Both the position numbers and the translations under genes were made by a program. The notes beneath the pieces were generated by a model that worked only from the letters and a program-made list of their open reading frames with translations, was not told where the DNA came from and ran no database searches. Positions 8,003 to 17,053 of a DNA stretch of 64,000 bases are shown here, piece after piece; within the stretch, counting starts at the first letter, position 1; each line of letters opens with the position of its first letter. Origin of the DNA: Flavobacteriales bacterium (GTDB taxonomy: Bacteria; Bacteroidota; Bacteroidia; Flavobacteriales_D; Sanyastnellaceae); assembly GCA_018402085.1 (NCBI GenBank), contig JAGYJM010000002.1:1612001-1676000 (forward strand), written 5' to 3'.

Positions 8003-8662
8003 ATGGCTGAATCTGCTGAAGACTTCAACATCGTGGTATTTGACCCTTCAGACAAGGAGCACATGAAGCGGATCATTGAGATTCACACGGCAGTGCTTCC
8101 GGAGAGCTTCGTGGTAGGTATGGGGCCGATCTTCATGCGTCGCTTTTATTACAGTGCCCTGACCAGAATTGGTTTCCTCAAGTCTTACCTCGCCATCTAC
8201 AAAGGCGAAATTGTGGGTATGCTGGTCACCAACCGCATGCCTTTTTCGCTGATCCGGTCATCACTGAAAAAATACTTTTTCACCTTCTCCTGGGCGGTTT
8301 TCTTGTCTATTCTCACCAAACCGACCCGTCTCTCTACCCTCATCGAAACGGCTCGCTATAAGCCGGATCCGCTGCTCAAGCAGTACGAAGATGAAGGCAA
8401 GTCTTTCGAAATACTGACCATTGGCGTGGTGGCTGAGCACCGCAAGCTGGTGGTGAACGATATGAAAGTTGCTCATCATATGCTGAAGCGCGTGGTGGAG
8501 GAACACAAAGCAGCCGGATTCGAGCGCGTCACCGGTCAAATCGTCGAGTCAAACCAGGCGGCGCTCAAGTTTTATGGCAAGTACAATGCGACCTACCATC
8601 CCTCAACGGTGCGTGTTGCTGCTGTAATCATGGATCTTCCTATCGAAAACGTCAAGGTGTAA
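8003..8662 (+). CDS. GNAT-family N-acetyltransferase
   Basis: A 219-aa protein with a GNAT-like order: N-terminal strand-helix (IVVFDPSDKEHMKRII), a substrate-side segment with hydrophobic stretch, then LTIGVVAEHRKLVVNDMKVAHHML (about residues 139-162), the acetyl-CoA-binding region. The C-terminal NQAALKFYGKYN is typical. Given its position between a glycosyltransferase and a deacetylase, an amino-sugar acceptor is plausible, but this is inference. Confidence 0.75.
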   Translation: MAESAEDFNIVVFDPSDKEHMKRIIEIHTAVLPESFVVGMGPIFMRRFYYSALTRIGFLKSYLAIYKGEIVGMLVTNRMPFSLIRSSLKKYFFTFSWAVFLSILTKPTRLSTLIETARYKPDPLLKQYEDEGKSFEILTIGVVAEHRKLVVNDMKVAHHMLKRVVEEHKAAGFERVTGQIVESNQAALKFYGKYNATYHPSTVRVAAVIMDLPIENVKV

Positions 8663-8665
8663 GCC

Positions 8666-9640
8666 ATGAGCACGCCACACACCGATCCGCAAAAAGGCAA
8701 ACTGCTCGTCCATGTCGATCTTGACTCTCCGGGTCCGATCCTTCGCTTCTACAGCGACCCTGATTCGTCGTACCCTGAAAAAGCCATGGATCGCTTCTAC
8801 GAGCAGACCTTTCGGCGAATGCTCGACTTTTTTGACAAACACAGACTCGAAGCCGCATTGTTTGCTGTAGGCGAAGACCTCGAGAAAAGTGGCGCCTTTC
8901 GTGAGCTGGCGAAAGAAGCAGTGCAGCGCGGACATACAATCGAGAACCATACCTGGAGTCATCCTTTTGGTCTCGCATCAAAAGATGCGGATACCATTGA
9001 GCGCGAGGTACTGAAGTGCAGCGAATGGATTGAAAAAGTTACCGGTAAAGCTCCTACAGGTTTTCGCTCACCGGGGTACAGCATGGATACCGCACTTCTC
9101 AAAAAACTAAATGACTATGGCTTCGCCTACGATTCATCCGGCTTCTGGTCTTCGATGCAGGCGGTATTGAAGCTCGGACGTAAGGTTTTGTTCAATAAAA
9201 CACCCCTTGCTGACGGATTCGGAGATGTTTCCAGACACCTCCCGATAGCTCCTTACTCCCCTGGTAAAACCGACTGGACCCGTCCGGTTACCGATGCTTC
9301 AGACGCCTTCAACATTGTGGAGTTGCCATTGCCACGACTGCCACTTACGGGGTTGCCTTACTACCACAACTTCAACCTGTGGTTGCCACCGGCGGTTGCC
9401 ATGGCACATACCCGTTCAATGAAGCTCGACAGCTTTGTATACCTCTTCCACCTCGTGGAGTTTACCGATCCCGGCGACAAACTCCCTGTTGCGGTTTTTA
9501 AGCATCCGAATACGAAAAAAAGCTACACCGATAAAGAGCGAACCTCCAACCGCATTTTCAGTGCACTCCACCGCAATTATCGCTCAGCAAATACCGCAGC
9601 GCTCGTAGAATCCTTCAATGCAACATCAGAGAAAGTATGA
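8666..9640 (+). CDS. Polysaccharide deacetylase (NodB/CE4-like)
   Basis: A 324-aa cytoplasmic-looking protein without signal peptide. NodB-type motifs: VDLDS near the N-terminus, ENHTWSHP (about residues 92-99; H-x3-H metal-binding type) and FRSPGYSMD (about 132-140). Likely removes acetyl groups from a lipid-linked or nucleotide-linked amino sugar within the neighbouring pathway. It sits 3 bp after the GNAT gene and overlaps the next gene by 4 bp. A hairpin at 8974-8993 encodes ASKDAD. Confidence 0.82.
   Translation: MSTPHTDPQKGKLLVHVDLDSPGPILRFYSDPDSSYPEKAMDRFYEQTFRRMLDFFDKHRLEAALFAVGEDLEKSGAFRELAKEAVQRGHTIENHTWSHPFGLASKDADTIEREVLKCSEWIEKVTGKAPTGFRSPGYSMDTALLKKLNDYGFAYDSSGFWSSMQAVLKLGRKVLFNKTPLADGFGDVSRHLPIAPYSPGKTDWTRPVTDASDAFNIVELPLPRLPLTGLPYYHNFNLWLPPAVAMAHTRSMKLDSFVYLFHLVEFTDPGDKLPVAVFKHPNTKKSYTDKERTSNRIFSALHRNYRSANTAALVESFNATSEKV
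8974..8993 (+). repeat. Family-A intragenic hairpin (GATA variant)
   Basis: CGCATC-AAAA-GATGCG-GATA inside the deacetylase gene, in the same reading frame as the copy at 681. Confidence 0.55.
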
Positions 9641-11076
9641 AGTCTGTTGCAGCGAGATCATCTGTCTACATTGTCTTAGCAACGATCGTTACCCTTGCCT
9701 TCACCTGGTTCAGTTTTGAAGATGGTCAGATGCTGAATAGCTTAACGGTAAAGACCGCTGACACCCATGAGCACCTAAATCCCTCTGACAATTTCATTGA
9801 TCGGGGGGTCTACGCTCTTCGGGGAGATGAGCCTTATGCAGTGCGCATGCCGGGCTATGCATTCCCCTACTTGCCCCTGCGCCTGTTTTTTCCGGTAGAA
9901 GTCGCACGTGTGGTCTTGGTTATCTTGCAGCTACTCTTTTACACGTGGTCAATCCTGCTTACGTTCCGATGGCTGCAAAAGTCACTGCAACCTCGGTTCG
10001 CTCTGGCGGCAGTGTTGGTCTTTGTCTTCTTCAATTACTTGAATCACATTCATTTCAAGCTTTTACCGGTCAGTTTTGCCATGTCGGCACTGCTGATGTT
10101 GTTCTACCTTCACCATCGTATCACATTCTCACAGCAGCGCACGACCGGTCTTCTTTTTATCTTCGGTTTGTTCGCAACCTGGTTGTTTTTTCTTCGTCCA
10201 TTTCTCGGCCCGATTCTCATAGTTTGGATGCTTCTGTTGGGTGCGCGATCTCCTGCACAAACGTTCAGATCGCTCGTGCTGGTTTTCTTGCCGTTGGTCA
10301 TCATTGAAACCGCATGGATCACCCGGAACTATATGGCTTTCGATCGCTTCGTTCCTTTACAAACGACGTTCGCAGGGGGCGAATTCGAAGACCACTACAA
10401 GGATGAAGAAACCAAAGCGTCTATTCTGGCTTTACGCCCGTTCATCAGCGGCTTCGGAGGTGACAACGTCTGGTATTTCCCGAAGAGTGAAATGAGCTGG
10501 TTTCTGAGTGGTGAAGACAAACGTACCGCTGACGAAGTTTTTCCTGAGATCGTGTTCAATGCCGGTATCAGCGCCGAAGAGCTTCACTCATACAAGCAGT
10601 TGATTCAAGATTCATACAAGACCTACGATCCTGTTAACGAAGCAGCCATCACAGCAAAGGCGCGAGAGCTGAATACGCAACTCAAAAGTGCAGCCCCATT
10701 TCATTACCACATCACTGCCCGCTTTCATACACTGCTTAACTTATTTAGTGCCAATGTCACCCAAGACTGGAACTCAGGTTCATTCACTGATGCTTCACTG
10801 CTCTCTAAAGGCTATCGACTGATTTGCGTAGCGCTCTGGTTCATTGTTATGCCGCTTGGAGTCATCCTCAGCCTGTTGTCTGTATTTAACCTCAGAAAAC
10901 TTCACTACATACTGCTCATCTGGGGCATGCTGTTTTTATTTCTATACATCGTTAACTTCATTCATTTTCAGTATTTTATTTTCGCCTATATGGCTGCGTT
11001 CATGCTCATCAGCGAGCTATTGGGTAAAAGCAACCTTATTCATATCCTCAGCCAACGTCTAAAGCTTTTGCGTTGA
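9637..11076 (+). CDS. Polytopic membrane protein, GT-C-like
   Basis: A 479-aa inner-membrane protein with about ten hydrophobic segments. The first external loop holds an acidic stretch (YALRGDEPYAVRMPGYAFPYLP), the position and style of the catalytic loop in GT-C glycosyltransferases (ArnT/PMT), and a long periplasmic loop (residues 245-365) follows. It ends the five-gene glycan cassette, so transfer of a lipid-linked sugar is a reasonable guess; sequence alone does not prove it. Confidence 0.6.
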   Translation: MKSVAARSSVYIVLATIVTLAFTWFSFEDGQMLNSLTVKTADTHEHLNPSDNFIDRGVYALRGDEPYAVRMPGYAFPYLPLRLFFPVEVARVVLVILQLLFYTWSILLTFRWLQKSLQPRFALAAVLVFVFFNYLNHIHFKLLPVSFAMSALLMLFYLHHRITFSQQRTTGLLFIFGLFATWLFFLRPFLGPILIVWMLLLGARSPAQTFRSLVLVFLPLVIIETAWITRNYMAFDRFVPLQTTFAGGEFEDHYKDEETKASILALRPFISGFGGDNVWYFPKSEMSWFLSGEDKRTADEVFPEIVFNAGISAEELHSYKQLIQDSYKTYDPVNEAAITAKARELNTQLKSAAPFHYHITARFHTLLNLFSANVTQDWNSGSFTDASLLSKGYRLICVALWFIVMPLGVILSLLSVFNLRKLHYILLIWGMLFLFLYIVNFIHFQYFIFAYMAAFMLISELLGKSNLIHILSQRLKLLR

Positions 11077-11164
11077 TTGTATTGAAAACTCAATGTTAAT
11101 TCCGTGACTTGGTTGTAGGGATATCGGCTGACAGGCTGTATTGTCCGCGTATACCAGAAACCAC

Positions 11165-12907
11165 GTGAAGCGAAGCCTGCCTATTTTTCTTTTTCTATTG
11201 CGACTGTCATCTTTTCTGGCTGCGCAACAGGTGGCGGATCCTTGTCTCACCTCCACTTTCCCATCACCGTCATTCGCCTCAAGTGCAGACCTCATCAATG
11301 TGCAAGAGTTTACCAGTGGCAGTGATCTGGTCAGCTACAATGGCGACAACTGGCAATCCGCCTCTGAAGGAAGCAACCTCTCAGCGCCACCACCGGTGAA
11401 TTGCGATGCGGTCAATGCGGTGTTCATGCGCGCTGAGAACATTGGTGGTGAAGGCTTTGGACTTCGACTCGAAGCCCCACTGAACAATGGGACTCCGGTG
11501 AATTTTGAACTGACAGGAATTGCACATGGAGCAGGCAGCGCGGGCGATTTTGAAGTTGACGTCTACACTTCGCCTACACCCAACCTGTATGTCGGCGGTG
11601 TCTTTCAGGGTGTGGGTCCGGTTACAAGCCTCGATTTCGGACAAACCTGGAGCATCCAGGAAGTGGGCTTCACACCGAATGCAGGTAGCAACGGACATTC
11701 TTACCTTTTTTTCTTTTCCGCTGAAAACAGCGGGATGATTTTGAACCTGTGCCAACAGGATCCTCCCCCGCTCAACCTTGCACTCCCTGAATCCATCGCC
11801 GCTTGCGAGGGTGAAACGATCGAACTGGGGGGCGATGCACTTGAAGACCTGCAATTGACATGGACAACCGGAGCTACGGGTTCGACTATCAACGTTACCA
11901 CGACAGGGAACTACGGAGTCACGGCCTCAAATGGCTGTACATCACTTACCGACAACAGCCAGGTAACCTTCTACGGAGCTCCTGAGCTGCGCCCCGAAAA
12001 CGACACCACCATTTGCCTGGGTACCACACTTGAACTCCGAACAGTAGGTGTCAATACCGAAAACCTCTGGAGCGACGGCAGCACAGACAGCCTCCTGCTA
12101 GTAACCCAAGCCGGCATGTACGGGGTGACCGTCACCGATGACTGCGGCACAGAAAGCTATATGATTGAAATCAGCCTGGATAGCATTCCGCCGGTTGACC
12201 TGGGGCCTGACACGGCCTTGTGCCAGGATGAAACATTGCTTCTGGATGCCGGGCTCAATGATCCGAATATTGGCTACTTCTGGTCTGACGGGAGCACGGG
12301 TCCGACCTTCACCGTCACCGGCAACGAATCAGCCAGTTACACCGTTGAGGCCGTCAACCAGTGCGGCACCGGCAGCGACACCCGCTTTGTGGAATACAGC
12401 TTACCACCGGCAGACATCTTTCCGTCAAATGCATATGAACCCTGTTTCGGGGTAACTTTCACCCTCGATGTGGGTGATATCGAAGGGTCGTACGTCTGGC
12501 GAGACGGCAGTTCTGCTCCCTCCTATCTCGTCAGTACCGGAGGCTTTCACTGGGTCACGATCACCGATGACGACGACTGCTGGATTGTCAGCGATACTAC
12601 CTTCGTGCAATCCATCCCTTGTGAATGCCCGATGTTCATGCCCAACGCCTTTACACCCAACGGCGACGGTCTGAATGATGAATGGGCCCCTGTATTCGAG
12701 TGCGAACCGTACGACTACACCCTTCAGATTTTTGATCGATGGGGACGAGTCATCCGCACCATCAACTCACCCATCGAAACCTGGAATGGTAAAATTGGTG
12801 GTGAACCTGTCAAAGACGGCATCTACAACTACGTCTTGTTTTACCGCGAGGTCTTCGACGGTATCCCCATCACCAAGACGGGGCATGTCGTGGTGTTACA
12901 TGATTAG
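11165..12907 (+). CDS. Secreted protein with T9SS type B (CHU_C) sorting domain
   Basis: A 580-aa secreted protein. GTG at 11165 gives a clean signal peptide (MKRSLPIFLFLLRLSSFLAAQQ); a TTG 24 bp upstream is also in frame. The body has a beta-rich N-terminal domain (to about residue 195) and three or four immunoglobulin-like repeats of about 80 aa with TTGxTGSTINVTTTGNYGV-type strands. The C-terminal 90 residues are the gliding-motility-associated type B signal: MFMPNAFTPNGDGLNDEW, IFDRWGRVI, WNGKIGGEPVKDGIYNYV. Type B cargo is exported by the type IX system and held at the cell surface. Confidence 0.87.
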   Translation: MKRSLPIFLFLLRLSSFLAAQQVADPCLTSTFPSPSFASSADLINVQEFTSGSDLVSYNGDNWQSASEGSNLSAPPPVNCDAVNAVFMRAENIGGEGFGLRLEAPLNNGTPVNFELTGIAHGAGSAGDFEVDVYTSPTPNLYVGGVFQGVGPVTSLDFGQTWSIQEVGFTPNAGSNGHSYLFFFSAENSGMILNLCQQDPPPLNLALPESIAACEGETIELGGDALEDLQLTWTTGATGSTINVTTTGNYGVTASNGCTSLTDNSQVTFYGAPELRPENDTTICLGTTLELRTVGVNTENLWSDGSTDSLLLVTQAGMYGVTVTDDCGTESYMIEISLDSIPPVDLGPDTALCQDETLLLDAGLNDPNIGYFWSDGSTGPTFTVTGNESASYTVEAVNQCGTGSDTRFVEYSLPPADIFPSNAYEPCFGVTFTLDVGDIEGSYVWRDGSSAPSYLVSTGGFHWVTITDDDDCWIVSDTTFVQSIPCECPMFMPNAFTPNGDGLNDEWAPVFECEPYDYTLQIFDRWGRVIRTINSPIETWNGKIGGEPVKDGIYNYVLFYREVFDGIPITKTGHVVVLHD

Positions 12908-13016
12908 GTCGGGCGTCGGGAGTCTGGGGTCTGGAGTGCAGCGCAGACCGCAGACCGCAGACCGCAGACGGCTGACCGCAGACGGCTGACGGCTGACGGC
13001 CCTGACGGCCCTGACG
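12908..13016. repeat. Simple-repeat cassette after the T9SS gene
   Basis: GTCGGGAGTCTGGGGTCTGG followed by ACCGCAGACGGCTG-type units, starting at the stop codon. The rest of the gap to 13228 has an inverted repeat TCCCGAC-AA-GTCGGGA at 13155-13170 and no gene. Confidence 0.75.
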
Positions 13017-13228
13017 AAACTGTCAGTTCACTTCGTTACACGTGCCATATCCGACAGATAACAAAGCGCCAAACGATCCTTTTGCTGTCAGAATGACACG
13101 AGTCTGAGCAATGGAACAACCTTTGTACTTCTGAGCGTGTTCGCATATGCCGCTTCCCGACAAGTCGGGACAAGCTCTGCGGCGTGTGAAAACAAAAGCA
13201 AATACAACACCCATAATATACAGCGAAT

Positions 13229-15130
13229 ATGCAAAGCGGAAGCATTAATGTACAGACGGAAAATATCTTTCCGATCATTAAGAAGTTTCTCTATTCTGAC
13301 CACGAGATTTTTCTGCGCGAACTCGTCTCGAACGCAGTTGACGCCTCGCAGAAGGTCAAAACCCTCAAGCACGTTGGTGAGCTCAAAACCGACCCTTCAA
13401 AGCTGAAGGTAGAGGTGCTACTCGATAAAGACGCGGGCACACTGACCGTGCGCGACAACGGTATCGGGATGACCGCTGAAGAGGTGGATAAATACATCAA
13501 CCAGATCGCCTTCTCGGGTGCTGAAGAGTTTGTCAATAAGTACAAAGACAGCGATGCGAAAAATGCCATAATCGGGCATTTCGGACTCGGTTTTTACAGC
13601 GCCTTCATGGTCGCTGCGAAAGTGGAAATCATCACCCGATCGCAGAAGCCCAACAGCACGGCAGTGCGCTGGGAGTGCGACGGATCGCCGAATTACACGA
13701 TGGAGGAAACCTCCAAAAAAGCAAAGGGTACCGACATCGTATTGCACATCGCCGAAGACTCGAAAGAGTTTCTCGAAGAAGAACGCATCAGCGGCATCCT
13801 GAATAAATACTGCAAGTTCATGCCTGTGCCGGTCATTTTCGGTACCCGCACCGAGCAGTACGACGACCCGAGCGGCGAAAAAGATGAAGACGGCAACGTG
13901 AACCAGCTTTCGCGCGAAGTGCCTGCGCAGGTGAACAATCCCGAGCCGGCATGGACTAAAGCCCCGGTAGACCTTAAAGACGAAGACTATGAGGAGTTCT
14001 ACCGCGAGCTCTATCCGATGAACTTCGAAGACCCGCTATTCCATATCCACCTCAATGTGGATTACCCGTTCAACCTGACGGGTATCCTCTTCTTCCCGAA
14101 GCTCAAGCAGAATATGGAGCTTCAGCGAAATAAAATCCACCTGTACAGCAACCAGGTCTTCATCACAGATAACGTAGAGAACATCGTTCCTGACTTTCTG
14201 ACACTGCTGCATGGTGTCATCGATTCACCGGATATCCCACTGAATGTCTCACGCTCTTACCTCCAGGAAGACAGCAACGTGAAGAAGATATCTTCACACA
14301 TCAGCAAGAAGGTGGCAGACAAACTCAAAAGCATGTTCAATAATGAACGTGAAGATTTTGAGTCGAAATGGGACAGCCTCAAAGTGTTCATCGAGTACGG
14401 TATGCTGACCGATGAAAAATTCTTCGATCGATCGCTCAAGTTCCTCCTCTTTAAAGATACCGAAGGCCGATATGAGACACTCGAAGAACTCAAAGCATCG
14501 ATCGGTGAAACCCAAAAAGACAAGAACGACAAGATTGTTGTACTCTACACCTCCGACGCTGAAGGGCAGCACGACCGCATCCGTAAAGCGCGTGAGCGCG
14601 GCTACAAAGTGCTGCAGCTTGAAGGCCCGCTCGTTTCACACCTCACCTCACGCCTGGAGCAGCACGATAGTGAGCTGCAATTCAAACGAGTAGATGCAGA
14701 TACCCTTGAAAAACTGATCGAAAAAGACGAAGAACTGCCGTCGCTCCTGAGCAAAGAGCAGGAAGAAAAACTGCAGCCGGTGATCGAAGAAATCGTAGGC
14801 AAAGAGAAGTACGACGTGAGCTTCGCACCGATGAGCCAGGATGAACAGCCTATGGTCATCACACAGTCGGAGTTCATGCGGCGCATGAAAGAGCAACAAG
14901 CCGTCGGTGGCGGTGGCTTCACCATGTTCGGTGAGATGCCCGAGAAATACAACCTAGTAGTCAACAGCAACCACCCCCTCGTTGAAAGGGTGGCTGACAA
15001 GTCTGAAGACGATCAGAAAGCGATGGTCAAACAGCTCGCTGACCTCGCTAGGCTGAACAACGGGCTGCTCAAGGGAGAGGAGCTCTCAAAATTTGTAGAG
15101 CGCTCGGTTGAGATGCTCTCGTCAAAATAA
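13229..15130 (+). CDS. htpG: Molecular chaperone HtpG (Hsp90)
   Basis: A 633-aa cytosolic ATP-dependent chaperone, full length for the bacterial family. GHKL ATPase domain: ELVSNAVDAS (Glu and Asn for ATP/Mg), RDNGIGMT and GHFGLGFYSAFM. The middle domain carries NVSRSYLQ with the gamma-phosphate-contacting Arg, and the C-terminal dimerisation domain ends without MEEVD, as expected in bacteria. The insert at about residues 205-245 (acidic, near EEFYRELYPMNFEDP) is typical of Bacteroidota HtpG. Confidence 0.97.
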   Translation: MQSGSINVQTENIFPIIKKFLYSDHEIFLRELVSNAVDASQKVKTLKHVGELKTDPSKLKVEVLLDKDAGTLTVRDNGIGMTAEEVDKYINQIAFSGAEEFVNKYKDSDAKNAIIGHFGLGFYSAFMVAAKVEIITRSQKPNSTAVRWECDGSPNYTMEETSKKAKGTDIVLHIAEDSKEFLEEERISGILNKYCKFMPVPVIFGTRTEQYDDPSGEKDEDGNVNQLSREVPAQVNNPEPAWTKAPVDLKDEDYEEFYRELYPMNFEDPLFHIHLNVDYPFNLTGILFFPKLKQNMELQRNKIHLYSNQVFITDNVENIVPDFLTLLHGVIDSPDIPLNVSRSYLQEDSNVKKISSHISKKVADKLKSMFNNEREDFESKWDSLKVFIEYGMLTDEKFFDRSLKFLLFKDTEGRYETLEELKASIGETQKDKNDKIVVLYTSDAEGQHDRIRKARERGYKVLQLEGPLVSHLTSRLEQHDSELQFKRVDADTLEKLIEKDEELPSLLSKEQEEKLQPVIEEIVGKEKYDVSFAPMSQDEQPMVITQSEFMRRMKEQQAVGGGGFTMFGEMPEKYNLVVNSNHPLVERVADKSEDDQKAMVKQLADLARLNNGLLKGEELSKFVERSVEMLSSK

Positions 15131-15175
15131 TCAACCGTTCATCACAAGGAGAGGCCTTCTGAGCAAGGTCTCTCT

Positions 15176-15183
15176 TATCTTTG
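15176..15183 (+). promoter_or_regulatory. -7 promoter box for lemA operon
   Basis: TATCTTTG, 20 nt before the lemA ATG at 15204, matching TAnnTTTG. Confidence 0.5.
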
Positions 15184-15203
15184 AAGACACTTACAAAGAA
15201 AGA

Positions 15204-15809
15204 ATGAAAAGAACGCTCCTTATAGTCTTGGCCGTCGTTGGTGTACTACTGATCATACCTGCGATCATAGTATCGATTTGGGTTGCATTCCAATATAACC
15301 CGATTGTTACGGCTCAGGAAAACGTTGACGGCGAATGGGCCAAGGTCGAAACCGCTTACCAACGGCGCTTTGACCTGATCCCAAACCTCGTGGAGACCGT
15401 GAAAGGCTATGCAGACTTCGAGAAGTCGACCCTTACGGAAGTTACTGAAGCTCGCGCCGCTGCCATGGGCGCCATGCGGGCAGCCGGCGAAGACGGCGAA
15501 GTGGGCAATTTTGAACGCGCTAACCAGAACCTCGGTGTGGCCATGGGTCGCTTCTTCGGATACACCGAACGCTACCCTGATCTGAAAGCCAATCAGAACT
15601 TCCGAGATCTTCAGGCTCAACTCGAGGGCACCGAAAATCGTATTGCCGTGGCCCGTGATCGGTACAATGAGGTCGTGCGCGCCTACAACACGAAAATCCA
15701 GCGCTTCCCGGGGAATATTGCGGCGGCCGCATTCGGCTTTGATAAACGCGATTACTTCGAGAGCAGCGCAGGCGCAGAACAGGCACCGTCCGTAAACTTC
15801 GGCGACTAA
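15204..15809 (+). CDS. lemA: LemA family protein
   Basis: A 201-aa membrane-anchored helical protein. Start at 15204 (MKRTLLIVLAVVGVLLIIPA, one N-terminal membrane helix). Signature: NVDGEWAKVETAYQRRFDLI and PNLVETVKGYADFEK (about residues 38-70), then NQNFRDLQAQLEGTENRI and a C-terminal AAAFGFDKRDYFES. Function of LemA is unsettled. Bacteroidota often pair it with TPM-domain proteins, as here: stop and next start overlap as TAATG. Confidence 0.92.
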   Translation: MKRTLLIVLAVVGVLLIIPAIIVSIWVAFQYNPIVTAQENVDGEWAKVETAYQRRFDLIPNLVETVKGYADFEKSTLTEVTEARAAAMGAMRAAGEDGEVGNFERANQNLGVAMGRFFGYTERYPDLKANQNFRDLQAQLEGTENRIAVARDRYNEVVRAYNTKIQRFPGNIAAAAFGFDKRDYFESSAGAEQAPSVNFGD

Positions 15810-16246
15810 TGAGTAACGTTGACGAAATATTCAACGCTGCCGCAAAGGCAAAGATCAAAAAGGCGATTCAAGAGGCAGAACGCAACACCAGCGGAGAAAT
15901 CCGTGTGCACGTAGAACGCAAGCTGAAAGAAGACCTTATGGATCACGCCGCATTCATTTTCGAAAAGCTCGAAATGCATAGAACAGCACAGCGCAATGGG
16001 GTACTGTTCTACCTCGCTTTCGATGACCACAAATTTGCCATCCTGGGCGATGCAGGTATTAACAGCAAAGTGCACAGTGGTTTCTGGGATCGTACCCGTG
16101 ATGAGATGGCGAAGAGATTCAAGTCCGGCGACCTTCCGGGCGGTCTCGCTCACGGTGTTTTACGCGCCGGAGAAGAACTGAAGCGCTTTTTCCCCTATCA
16201 ATCTGATGACGAAAACGAGCTTTCTGATGATATATCCATGGGCTAA
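15809..16246 (+). CDS. TPM-domain protein, soluble form
   Basis: A 145-aa cytoplasmic-looking protein with no signal peptide, consisting of a TPM fold: an N-terminal helix (IKKAIQEAERNTSGEIRVHVE), RTAQRNGVLFYLAFDDHKFAILGDAGI, and LPGGLAHGVLRAGEEL. TPM domains occur in the plant photosystem-repair phosphatase TLP18.3 and in YgcG-like membrane proteins; the bacterial role is not established. Middle gene of the LemA/TPM/TPM operon. Confidence 0.82.
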   Translation: MSNVDEIFNAAAKAKIKKAIQEAERNTSGEIRVHVERKLKEDLMDHAAFIFEKLEMHRTAQRNGVLFYLAFDDHKFAILGDAGINSKVHSGFWDRTRDEMAKRFKSGDLPGGLAHGVLRAGEELKRFFPYQSDDENELSDDISMG

Positions 16247-17048
16247 GCGCTTGCTGACTTTTTTCCTTGGTGCGTTGCTCCTTTTCGCCGCGAAAGCGGC
16301 GGATGCGCAGGAGGCCTATCAAGGATTAAAGCCCTCTAACAACGTTTTCGTTTATGACTACGCTGACATTCTGAATGACGGACAAGAGCAGCAGCTCAAT
16401 CGTGAGCTCGTCGCTTTCAAGGATACCACGAGCAATGTAATCATAGTTGTCACCCACCCTGACCTGTTTGGCGAGGCCCCCTGGCGCTTTGCCACGGATC
16501 TCGGACAAGCATGGGGTGTAGGAAAAGGTGATAAAGACAACGGCCTGGTCATGGTCATCAAGCCCAAGACGGCTTCAAGCCGCGGGGAGGCCTTTATTGC
16601 AACGGGCTACGGGCTTGAAGGAGCGATCCCTGACATCACCGCCAACCGCATCGTAGATGGCGAGATGATTCCGCGCTTCAAACAAGAGGATTATCCTGGT
16701 GGAATTTACGCCGGTGTGCAGGTGCTCAAGCAACTCGCGGCCGGTGAAATCAAAGAATACGCCGGTCCGACCGGTAATTCCAGGAAAGCTCCCTGGGGCT
16801 TTCTCTTTATTATTTTCTTCGGTGTGCTCACCGCTATCGGTTCTTCGTTCTACCGCGTGCATCGTTATGCACGAGTGAACGATATGGCCTTCTGGGCCGC
16901 CTGGGCCTTGATGGCACAAAGTGGCAGAAGCCACGGAGGTGCCTGGAACAGCTTCTCAGGTGGCAGTAGCGGATTTGGCGGCGGAGGCGGCTTCGGTGGT
17001 TTCGGCGGAGGTGGCTTCGGCGGCGGCGGAGCCGGAGGTAGTTGGTAA
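16206..17048 (+). CDS. TPM-domain membrane protein (YgcG-like), Gly-rich tail
   Basis: A 280-aa exported protein: signal peptide (LLTFFLGALLLFAAKAADAQ), TPM domain (about residues 38-190; VFVYDYADILND, GNDKDNGLVMVI-like core GKGDKDNGLVMV, GYGLEGAIPD), one membrane helix (GFLFIIFFGVLTAIGSSFY), and a C-terminal tail of GGGGFGGFG units ending SW. Overlaps the upstream gene by 41 bp (or 20 bp if the ATG at 16227 is used). A family-A hairpin at 16286-16305 encodes the signal-peptidase region FAAKAADA. Confidence 0.87.
   Translation: MTKTSFLMIYPWAKRLLTFFLGALLLFAAKAADAQEAYQGLKPSNNVFVYDYADILNDGQEQQLNRELVAFKDTTSNVIIVVTHPDLFGEAPWRFATDLGQAWGVGKGDKDNGLVMVIKPKTASSRGEAFIATGYGLEGAIPDITANRIVDGEMIPRFKQEDYPGGIYAGVQVLKQLAAGEIKEYAGPTGNSRKAPWGFLFIIFFGVLTAIGSSFYRVHRYARVNDMAFWAAWALMAQSGRSHGGAWNSFSGGSSGFGGGGGFGGFGGGGFGGGGAGGSW
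16286..16305 (+). repeat. Family-A intragenic hairpin
   Basis: CGCCGC-GAAA-GCGGCG-GATG, at the end of the signal peptide of the second TPM protein. The loop is a GNRA tetraloop at RNA level. Confidence 0.7.
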
Positions 17049-17053
17049 AAAAA

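Noticed and set aside
8341-8375. CGGCT...AGCCG-GATC in the GNAT gene
   Set aside because: Only five paired bases, a long loop and GATC instead of GATG; not counted as family A.
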